From the NCBI GenBank assembly GCA_025403435.1, contig JAJQZP010000218.1:186001-250000 (forward strand): a stretch of DNA of 64,000 bases, given 5' to 3'. This stretch comes from Artocarpus heterophyllus. Taxonomy: Eukaryota > Streptophyta > Magnoliopsida > Rosales > Moraceae. A model generated the notes under the pieces. The model did not search any database. It worked only from the letters and a program-made list of their open reading frames with translations, and was not told the origin of the DNA. The translations under genes were made by a program, and so were the position numbers. Below are positions 35,775 through 46,900 of the stretch, piece by piece; the first letter of the stretch is position 1, and the number at the start of each line of letters is the position of its first letter.

Positions 35775-37983
35775 ATGGCACCTAACATGCATAAATCAAT
35801 TTTCTTCATGTCAATTATGTTGATGTGTTTCTTCCTGAAACATTCAGGTCAGTTGATAACCAAAACTTTTGATCACATTTATTTCTTTAATACATAGTTA
35901 AGGCATTTTTAGAAAAATAAAAAATAATAATTAAAAGGCCATGCATTTTGCGTTATTTGGAAATGCCTAGTGATGGAAGGATCATTTGTTATTTTAATTT
36001 ATTTATTTATTATTTAGTTAGTTTTTAAATGATAATAAATAAATAAAAATAAATTTAAGTGGTCCAATATACGCGTTGTTGATGTTTACCGTGATCCGGC
36101 GTCAGATCAACACTACGTGCGGCTGCGCACGGTCTGACTCTTCCCCGACTCGCCTCTACCCGGCCCGGCGTACCTGCGACAAGTGGAGGGGCGCTTCGGA
36201 GGTGAGAATAAGGAGTCAATCAAAAGACAAGGGCTCTCCGAAGCTCAAGGCAGGATTGCTCGGCTGAGGTTGGGAACTTGTTAGGTATGAAGGAGTCTCT
36301 CTCTCTAGAATGCAATAAATGCGTCCTATTTATAGGCTATTACTTGGACCGGGTGTCAGGTGGGTTTTGCCCAAGACCCGAGTGTCACATCAAGACGTGT
36401 CAGGTAGTAGGTGACAAGTGTCACGTTCCCTCGGTGATGGATTGGCACTCATCGAACGATGAGTTATTTGTCGTTTGGCAGCCTGCAGTGGTGAGTAGCA
36501 ATTTGCCTGAGTGAAATTAGTCCGACCCCAGCTAGTGTGTAGTCCGAGGTGGCAGCTTGAGGGGGCGCAGCCTTCGAGGGCCCTGAGAAGCACCTCGAAC
36601 GAAGTACGCGTCGCCGTTGAGGTCGGTAGTTTGCTCCCTAGAGGCTCCATCGAGCTATTTAGCGGACCACTGAAGTTTGTCTCCTCAACGGTGGCGCCGA
36701 GCTCACCCTCAACACGCATATTTTCTAAAAGGTGTCAACCAAAGGATATCTTTGGACTATTATAACGCTTCAAAAAAAAAAAAAAAAAGCCTTGTTTTAA
36801 AGATACATTTTGATGGTAACAAACACTCTAATAGTGGGTGTTTATAAATATCACGTAAAATCTAGAGTCCCTAAGCCTTGCAATTTATTCAGAAATACAC
36901 CATTTCTCTAAATTGTAGAAGGTTTAAAAGATTCTTTTTCTTTCAAATCAAATTGCTTCAAGAATTCTTGTAGAGATATTCTACATTCTTACTGTATTTG
37001 TCAATGACTGCAGATTAGATTTTCTTTCTTTTATTTTTTGCATTTAAATAATTTTTATGCAATTTGAATTCATATATAAATGTTGAAAATCATAATTCTG
37101 TACATATGTAAATTTCTAACATCATTTAGAACTTGTTACTGCGAGCAACAATATTGCACTTGATTGAAATGCTCATTAAATGATTAAATGAAGAATTCTC
37201 TTATTTTAAGCTTGAAGTATATATGGCCAAAACGACCAATATTTCTCTGTTTCTTCTTGTCATCTTTTAATTTCAACAATATTTTCCTCTTCTTCTTTTT
37301 TAACTCAAACCTTATCTTTAATTTTTGTTGCCCTTCCCTTTGTACATGTATTAATGTGTCTATGGTTCTAGCTTAGTTAAGCTACCAGACTATCTTTATT
37401 TCTTTTTAGCTTTCTTTTATTTTTTTCCCTTTTTTTTAGTTTTTAAGTAGACTATATATATAACTTCTAATGGCATGGGAAAGGGGTTTGAATAGGCGTT
37501 GTGATTTCGATCCTACACTTAATCTTTATTTCTTAATTATAAATTGTCACATGCTACAACATGTGCTTAAAAAAAGGGGGGAAAAAACTTCGTTACAATA
37601 ATTTGGCACTAGGGTATAAAAAGGATTTTTTTTCTTTTTTTCTTTTTTTTGGATAACGATGGGATTACTATCTATACAAATATTTTTAAAGAGAGCTTGA
37701 ATATATTCTAATGAGAATTATGTATATACTCAAATTCAATGGACAACCAAAGAAAAAGTGTAATTCTTTTTTTTTTTCCCTTGTGTGTCAGGAGGAACTT
37801 CCAGAAATGTTAAAATACTTTGGTGTCGAATATGTAAAAAAAGATGAAATTTGTAATGAGAGATGCAAAAAGAAGTATTATGAGTCGGTTGGCTTCTGTA
37901 AGAAACGTAAGGGCAGCCGATTTGGCATCCGTGTATGTATGTGCTATGTTAAACAAGAAAAAACTGTCCCCGCCAAGACATAG
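35775..37983 (+). pseudogene. Candidate defensin-like (DEFL) secreted peptide locus, interrupted
   Basis: Two pieces look like a plant DEFL gene. Exon 1 (35775-35847, or from an in-frame ATG at 35787) encodes a hydrophobic signal peptide and ends at a good donor, CAG|GTCAGT. Exon 2 (37792-37983) follows an acceptor TGTCAG and encodes a 63-residue basic segment with cysteines spaced C-x3-C, then GFC, then C-x-C, the CS-alpha-beta defensin-like arrangement, ending at a TAG. The usual first cysteine is missing. The simple junction is out of frame: exon 1 ends in phase 1, whereas the cysteine frame needs phase 0. A seven-A run at 37836-37842 is a plausible place for a one-base shift. A solo LTR occupies the intron, and a second short signal-like start (MAKTTNIS..., 37223-37270) stops after 15 codons. 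This is therefore either a recently damaged gene or one with an unseen small exon. Such peptides act in defence or reproductive signalling; no role can be assigned. Confidence 0.5.
36077..36714. mobile_element. Solo LTR in the intron of the DEFL-like locus
   Basis: A 638-bp segment, GC-richer than its surroundings, starts TGTTGA and ends TCAACA. It is flanked by CGCGT (36072-36076) and CGCAT (36715-36719), a 4-of-5 target duplication. It contains a TATA-like CTATTTATAG at about 36338 and AATAAA at 36313, as expected for an LTR promoter and polyadenylation region. No internal retrotransposon genes accompany it, so it is a solo LTR left by recombination. The family is undetermined and it is unlike both other LTR families in the window. 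Confidence 0.75.
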
Positions 37984-40969
37984 CAATTTACTGCTTTATT
38001 CAAACTAATTTTGTTATAATATTTTTTTCTTTGTTATTAACACCAATAGCTCCTGAACTTTAAAGCCTCTTTTATTTTGTCTTCTAAACTTTAAAAATCG
38101 TCACTTTGCCTTATTAGTTTTTAAGGTCCCCACTTTGCCCCTTCATCTATTTTTCTATAAAAAAAAAAAAAAACAGAATTTTGGACCATATGACTCACAC
38201 ATTGAACACTTTAATGGTAAAAACAAGATCTTGGATCTCCTAATTCTTTCATCAAGCTTAGGGCTCAAGGGAGATTTTGTCTACAACTTATTTTTCCCCT
38301 TTTTTCTGAAAAAAATAATAAATAAATAAATTTGGCTGCAAGATAAATACCCAATTCGCTTATAGCATGAATACATGAAAAAAAGAAGTCAAATCAAATT
38401 GTTATAGAGGTGCTGAGTTAAAAAGAGAATGATACAATGGTGCACAACTGGTTTAGCATCTGGATCTTTCAGAAATACTAATGCAGGTGCACTTTCCACC
38501 TCACACCCACAGAGATAAAAGAGGCCTGTACACACACGCACACGCACGCACGCACACGCACGGTAGCAAGAACAATAAACGTGAGGCTGTTAAATGAATT
38601 TCTTCAAAATCTCATCTACCTCTTCATGCACCTCCTCTTTTCCCCAAGTTTTTCGTTTTCTTCTTTTTGTGTTTTTTCCCACAGAAGAAGGGCAAAAAAG
38701 TTACAGACCAAATCTTTCTTAAGCCCTAAACGTGGAGAAAAAATTGAGACCAAAAATCTCCTTTTTTACTCTTAAAGTATCCCATCTACAAGTCATATGA
38801 CTCAAATTTTGTTTCTTTTAATAGAAAAATAGACAGAAGGAGCAAAGTGATAGTTTTTAAAAGTTAAAAGAGTAAAGTGATGGTTCTTAAAATTTATTGG
38901 ACAAAATAGAAAAAAGCCTAAAATTCAAATGTCATTGATGTTAAAAACTCGAAACAAAATACCCACAATTAATTTAAACCAAAGTTTTATAATTAGAATG
39001 GTGCTTTCAAATGACTTTATAAATAAATATAAGATTATTTGTTGCGTACAGCAGCCTCTAACGATGTGGAGTGGATCACCCAAAATATGTGTATATGTAA
39101 TATATGATTAAAATGTGAAAAACCATTTTATCAAACGTAAATGAGGTTTTTTATGTTTAGGAAGAAAATAAAATTACTTCTGAATCACTTCCCCTAATCA
39201 ATCCTTACCATGCATTCACCAAATCCAACTCGTTTACTAGGTCCATTAAGTCTCTTATTAAACATTCTTCAAAAGCCCCCAAAGAATATGTTCAAGCCTT
39301 AAAGTTCAGCCAATGTTAACTGTCTGCAACCTCAAGTTCAGTTTGTAACCCTCCAGATTCCGCCAGAACTTCCTCCTCAATAGATAGCTCAGGGTTACAC
39401 CCATATCCATTTTTGTGCAATATGTTTGGCCCTCACTTACCATGCCCAAAAAGGGCTTCTTGTTAGTGCTAGGATGGCTAGGATGGGCCTCCTGGACACT
39501 CGAACGAGGAAATACCAACAGGCTAGTACAGCCACCATTAAAACAAGACTCAATGCTGGAATACCATTGTCATATTGTTTTCAAACTTCAATATGTCACT
39601 TAAGGATAACAGACTCACAGACGCGTTGAATGTTGAAATCCAGATCATTGGAGTATATTAAGATCCACGATCTATTGGGTCAACCCTCCACTATCAGATG
39701 GCCTACAGGTTACAAGATCATGCTCTTGACTTGGCTCTGCCAACATTGCCAAACGCTTTGATGATCTCAGTGGACGGGGTGAGTTAAAATAGTCTTTTCA
39801 TAATTTAACTGTCAACCTAATTTGTCAAACAATACTATTTTGTAAACTTAGTATTAAAAAAACACATACAACGGCTGTCACCGTCCTGAAAACACAGGAT
39901 AAAAATGCAATATTTTTGTACTACACTTTTCCCTGATTTATGTATGATTAAAACCTGATCATTCTCAAAACCTATACTTGTGAGAGGGAAAAAAATTACT
40001 AAAAATAAATATATGAAATTTATTGGCCTCTACCATCACCATGCCCATTCACAAGTAATCGTATATCGTTTAACGTTTTTAAATTTATTATTCTATTTTG
40101 CAATTTCAACGTTCAAATTTCCCGAATAACCGTATACCGGACATCAGAGCCGAGAGATTTTTCTTCCGGAGCATCCACTCATCTACTGTTTGGTTTCCCT
40201 CCATCTATTGATTGATGAGATCTCTTACACTGCCATGTTCTACTTAACTGAAATAATAAATCCTAAGGGAGAATTTTGACGTTAGACCTCTACACTGGAT
40301 AATTACTGACACCAGAGACTACTTTTCTTTTCATCCTTTTTCAATAGGACCGTCAATTTTCAAACAAATACAAATCATGAAAGAAATTAATTAACAAATC
40401 CCAACTCTCTTTCCAAAACAAAGAAAAAAACAAAAACAAAAACAAAAACAAATCCCCTGAGCTAAAACTTGAAATGGGTTAGTAACTTTAAACTGTCTAA
40501 TCACGAACAGAAGCATGGTCTACTGACAAACACACATTTATAAACCTTTAAAGCAAAATATTTGGGCAGCAAATAGAGGTATTTACAAAGGACGAAATAA
40601 ATAAATAAAATAGGGAACAACAACTTCCCTTTAGCATCCAAATAATGTGTTCATTTCAAAACTTCACCCATACATGGGTTTTAGACTTTAAGTTCAAATA
40701 AATACACGGTCTTCCAAACACATGAAGACTTGTTGCTGGCAAAGACTATTGGGTTGCTTCAGAGCTAATCAATTTTTGAGGGTATAAATAGACTGCCTAT
40801 AGACTAGTACATTCTATAACAAGAAAAAACAGTCGGGCTTGGGCCGAAGGGGTATGCAAAGGATTCCAAGAAATCATGTCATAGTCACCTGTTGTGCCTT
40901 TAGGCACACTGTACAGCGCACCCCAACAGTCAGCTTCAGACTACTCTAAAGATGAGACGAAAATGATGT
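37984..40969. other. Noncoding interval between the DEFL-like locus and FTSH11
   Basis: No gene is supported. A (CACG/CACA)n-type run lies at about 38530-38561. The stretch 39300-39800 has more balanced composition and overlapping short frames on both strands, which may be a decayed element, but no domain is recognisable. From about 40,700 onward the sequence is likely the 3' UTR and flank of FTSH11. Confidence 0.45.
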
Positions 40970-43900
40970 TCACACCAATACAAGATCCCCTTCTTGTTGT
41001 TCTTCTTGGTGCTCAGGCAACCGCCCTTCCCGATAAGGAAGAAGGATGCGCTTAATTTCTTCGGCGTTAAGTGTTTCATAGTCTAGCAGTGCATTCGCCA
41101 GGGCATGTAATGCCTTCTCATGCTGCAAAAAATTCAAACAAGATGTTATCATTTCAAATCAACCACAAATATACAAGAAAAACTAAATATTCAAGTACCA
41201 AAGGAAAACGTGAAGCTAAATAGCGAATAGAACCAGTAATATACTACTTGCCCAACAAGTGGATTTGATCTCTCTCTCTTTCTTTCTCTCATTGATCAAA
41301 TGTGGACTTAAAATGTGAATTTGACATTGAGTTGACAAGTAAACACTGTTCAAAGATCTTCTACCAATTGAAGGAATTTCAAGGTAGCTAAGATAATAGT
41401 ATTTGGGTTTATATTGCTCTCTTATTCTGTCATCTATCGATCAACAAATGTGCCCAAAGAACATGCTGAAAGGAGTTGCAGGCTGGTAATACATGCAAAT
41501 TGCAATTTCAAGACATGTCGAGCGAAGATCTTGAAAACAAACCTTCTTTAAAAGGGCTTTTACACGATCATAAGCTTCCCTTAAGAGCTTAACAACCTGC
41601 ATTATCCGTGAACAAATTAAAACATAGTAAATATCAGTGTATCAGCAGAAAAACAGAAAGCCCTAAATACTACAAACATACTTCCGCATCAATGCGTGAT
41701 TGCATTTCTGAACTAGGCCGTTCTTTTATATGAATTGGTCCAATAGCATCACTCATCCCACAGTTCGATACCTTAAATACAAAGATAACAATATTGCATT
41801 AGTAATCAATACCAAGAGACACCATTTTTCAGGATAAGACAGATGCTTATTAACAAATCTTCTTTGGATAAACAGCAGAAAATAACAATGAATGCTCTAG
41901 GAAATTGGTAACCAGAAACTATTATTTTGGACATAATCCTTTATCCATTAAGTGCAGAAACGGCACAAATTTCGTTTATGTTACAAGACCTTAAGACAGA
42001 GGAAATACCATGTATTGAGCAAGCTCTGTAGCTGTGTTTAAATCACTACTTGCTCCAGTTGTTATATGGTCCCGACCAAATATGAGCTCCTCCGCTGCTC
42101 TTCCTCCCATGCAGACATCAAGACGGGCTAGTAACTGTTTCTTGCTAATGGATGTTTCGTCACTCGAAGGGAGCTGGGTCACCATTCCCAGGGCAGACCC
42201 ACGAGGCATTATTGTCGCCTTATGAATCGGATGTGCACCCTCTGTATTCAAAGCAACAATAGCATGGCCGCCTTCATGATACGCTGTAAGCTGAAAGAGA
42301 CAGTTTGGAAATGTCAACGAAACTATGCTAAAAAATTGTTAGTGGGGTCTCATTTCATTTCATTACTGTAAAATAGGAAAAAGGAAAGGGAAAAAAAAGC
42401 CACCAAAGCAAAAAAAAAATGGAAGGAAATAAAGTTGATATCTCAAGTTAATACCACATAAAAATTTGGTCACAAGCAAAAGTTCTGTACTGTGTACACA
42501 AGAATGCAGTATAAGATAATCCAGGAAACAGTTTAATTATGGTCCATAGTTTTGCAGGGTACGCTTAATTCCATGAGAACAGCAATTTGTATACAGATAT
42601 ATGAATAAATAAAATGGCATATATCCAGAAAAATTCTAAGATCAAAAAGAAACCGTAAATAATTGCCAAGATAACCGATAATAAAGAACCAAACTCCAAT
42701 ATCCTTCTATATAGGAAAGCAGATATGAACTAACAGGCAACAACAAAACCCCCATCTGGTCCTATTTAAGATGGCCAAATAAAAGCAAAAAGATTAAATC
42801 AACGATGTTATGAATCATTTAATTTAGACGTGCACAAACCACCTAGAAGCCTCATGAATCATTGCACACCTTCTTTGACTCTTCAGATATGAACATTGTT
42901 TTCCGCTCTGTACCCATTACTATTCTGTCCTTTGCAAACTCCAACTGTGCAGCAGTCAGCTTGTCAGCACCCTCAACAGCCGCTTTAATGGCAGCAATGT
43001 TCACCAAGTTTGCAAGATCTGTAGAGAATAACAAGAAAGAGGGAGGTGCATCTCAGGAAATCTTCTTAATTCATTAAAAAAGGAAAAAAATGCCCTTCCT
43101 CGCTTGAAAGAGATATTATTTTAACATGATAATAGGAAACAAACCTGCCCCATTAAATCCCGGTGTACCACGGGCAATTGCTTTAACATCCACATCTTCA
43201 GCCAATGGTTTATCCTGTAAGTAGAGCTCCAATATCTCTTGACGACCTCGAACATCAGGATTTGGAACAACAATCTGAAAGAGTGGCAATAGTTATCAGA
43301 CAACTCAGGTTAACATCTGGAAACACTTTCAATGACAATTGGATGAAAAAAATAAATAAATAAATATTTATATATATATATATATATATATATAAAGATT
43401 ATAAGATAGAAGTGAGATCATTATTTAATAGCAAATTGGCGGTAACTAATTAAAGAGCATCATTTAACCAGCCTACAGGACTATGACTCACTAAATGCAA
43501 CGAGCAAACAAAGTAATGGCAGCAAAACTCAATAACCAAAAGGCTTAGTTAATAATAAGTTATATATCAAGCAGTTTCAAACTCACATTTCATGTTCTCA
43601 AGAATGTTGTTTCTTAATAAGAAACAAATCTTCAATAAAGGGAAAAGAAATAAAGAACAGAGAAGAACAACAGGACAAGCAATCCACTAGAAAAGAGAAG
43701 ACAAATGACAGAGGCCACCAAGAAACAACCAAGGGCAACTAAAAACTACCTCAATTCCTCAAAATTAAAAATAACAAAATTGGACATCCCTGAAAATTTT
43801 AGATGACTCACAACGAAGCCTAGAACTAAATCCTATGCCTAAGAAAAACAACGTGAAAATCCAAAAACCTCTAGAAGTAGAATATTCAGTCTATATAATA

Positions 43901-46900
43901 ACTAACATATCATACACTTTCAGAGAAAGTTAAAACCCACAAGAAAGGAAATATAATATGGTAGTTCACAGAGGAGGAAACAACTTACATGCCTGTCAAA
44001 TCTACCTGGCCTTGTTAAAGCTGGATCTAGAATATCAGGCAAGTTTGTCGCAGCCATTAAAATGATTCCCTACAGGATGTGATTAAGAGATTTAGAGATG
44101 CCAAAAAGATATGTATACACACACACACACATATATATATACAACGAGAGATTCAAATACCTCATTCTGCTCAAAGCCGTCCATCTCCACAAGAAGTTGA
44201 TGCAGTGTTTTCTTTGTATGTCCTTCCCATTGTTTCCGAGTGGAACCAACAGCATCTATTTCATCAATGAAAATGATGCATGGCGCCTACAAAAAAATGA
44301 AGCAGATGTATGAACAATCAGAAAAACACACAAAGTAATTAGATATCTCGCTTTTAATTAGTTTTTCTTCAATTATTTGGTTAAGGAACCACTGGAATGG
44401 CATCAACAGAAGGCAGAACTTTAAGTTAAGAACAATCAATACATCAAAAGGGGCAAGAAAATATTGTACCCATTGATATTTAGTAAGTAAATCAACGCAT
44501 TTTCTGTTACGTTTTAGTCTACTGTATCGCCCAAACCATAAACACACAAGTAGAATGGTCTTGCATGCTCAATTTTGTTCATAAATAATGTCTAACAAAC
44601 AAACCTTCTTCTTTGCTGCTTGAAATAAGGATCTTACACGCCGAGCACCAACTCCCACAAACCTGCCATACAAATAGCAAAAAAATTGATCAAGCTTCCC
44701 AACGAAAGACAACTCAATTAAATTTCAATTTTCCAAATCTCATGTTTTTAAAATGGAGAATTTGATTATTTAAAATAAGTTCTTGCAGTGGGCCAGTGGC
44801 ATACAAACACCTTAAATTGACTTGATGCTTTAAGAACCAATGCTACTTGCATAAATATTCAAGATTCCTGTTTTAATCAAAGCTTGACAACAACTGCCTA
44901 CATATTACTCACATTTCCTCAAACTCAGATCCTGCTCTATAGAAAAAAGGCACTCCAGCTTCTCCAGCAATAGCCTTCAAGAGCAAACATGATTCATACA
45001 AATAATCGAGGGAATTATAATTTTATCACCAGATACCATTAAAGCATTACAATCTGAAGATCAGAATCAGGAAAGAACTTAAGCTCAAATACAACTCCCT
45101 GAAGTAAAAGGAGAACAGGAAAGCACAAGGAAAAGTTACCTTGGCAAGTAGAGTCTTTCCAGTTCCTGGTGCTCCCGTCAAAAGAATCCCCTAAAAGGAT
45201 ACATGTTAGGCTCAGATGGTACCAAGTATAAGGAAAACATAAGCAGAAAACAAAGGGGTAAAGCGACAAAAGAGGAAGAAAAACAAAGCACCTTTGGCAA
45301 CTTGCCCCCAAGGCGAGTAAACTTTGCTGGGTTTTTGAGGTACTCTACTATCTCCTCAAGCTCTTGCTTTGCATCGTCACAACCTTTGACATCCTTGAAT
45401 GTTTTAACATTCTGCAAAAAGTACATTGTATTTTTCCGTCAGAAGACATTCTCTTCGTTTTTTTTTTTTTGAAAAAATATATTCTTTTGTCAATCATATT
45501 AATACACATTTTCCCAATTGCAAAGTCATGACACCCAAAAGGAAACCCAAGTCAATTTATGGCTAAATCAATTCTAATCCAAAGCTTTTCATATCCTTTT
45601 ATTAGAATTCAAAGAAAGTCATTCCAATAGGAAGTATATTAAATAGAATTGATGCTCTGTTGCTCAGAACATTCAATATATCTACCTTTTCTGGCGTAAT
45701 TTCTTTATTTAATTCTTTTGGGGCATAGGAAGAACTGGAGCCAACACCTGAAGTTCCTATACCACCTAAGCTCCCTATGTACTTCTGAAGTGCAGCAGCA
45801 CCCATAAACCTGAAGGCAATTAAGACATTTTAATAGGAATAACAATTCAAGATCACTGGTCAGGACTAACCAAATAGTGAGTGACTGATATAGACAGAGA
45901 GATGGATTATACAAGAAATTCTCATACCACACTAATCCAACAGCAACAGTGAATAAAATTGTTGAGATAAGCTCCTGTGCAAAGCGCGATTTGTTTGACA
46001 CTTTCGGCTCAACCTAATAGATGAAACAACAACTATTAAGATCAGAAGATAAAAAGAAAAGAGAGAGCAATCCATGAGGCAGTTAGATATAAGACAGAAA
46101 TGAAGTAACTTTTACACCACATTTATTCTGATTAAAGATGCTGCAATTGCACTTCATGAATCAAATCTTACCATCATCACATGCAAAGGCTGCTTCTCAT
46201 TTATTCCAGGATTGAGAAAAGGCTCGCCCATGTTGCCTGAAGCCCGCTGCTTCAGCTCTTGCAACTGCATGTGCATAACGTAATATAGTTATTCAAATGA
46301 TAATAAATGCATGATAAAGGTTCTAAGTTAAGATAAAGCCAGACAGGTCAAAGGAATGCAGAATGATAAATGCGGAGAATAACATGCAAAATAGGATATG
46401 ACGATGTGGACGAGGGCTTTTCAGGCAAAGAGCGTCTGATTGAAAGATCTCTCTTCTTTTGAACAGGAAAATTTAGGCTACGCTATCTTTAACTTACTCT
46501 AGTGAAGAGGCAGAGGTATCTCACAATTCCCTCAGCACCTCAAAGGCGAAGAGAAAACATATAAATATGAACGAAATACGACTCAAAATCTAAATGCGTT
46601 GCTATAACAAACTGTTGAAAATCTTCCAAAGTTAGTATCCGGATTCTAGGGGCTAAACAAGGAAATATTTTTGGCTGATTGACAGCTATAGAATCAAATT
46701 TATTGGTCTAATGGGCTGATTCACAAACTAATCTATTTGCGTCAAAACAAACTGTTGAGGTGTTGAGATCCCCGGCCGGAGCCTGGCGGGCACCTCAAAC
46801 GTATTGCCGGGAGGCTGCTCGGGGAGCCTTCACGCAGATTTGCCTCCCGCAGGGGGAGCGCGTCTCCCAGGAGTCGAACCCGTTTCCTCTTGAATAAGAG

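Noticed and set aside
39306..39629. Overlapping frames near 39.4 kb as a gene or retrotransposon fragment
   Set aside because: Composition hints at decayed coding DNA, but no motif could be matched on either strand.
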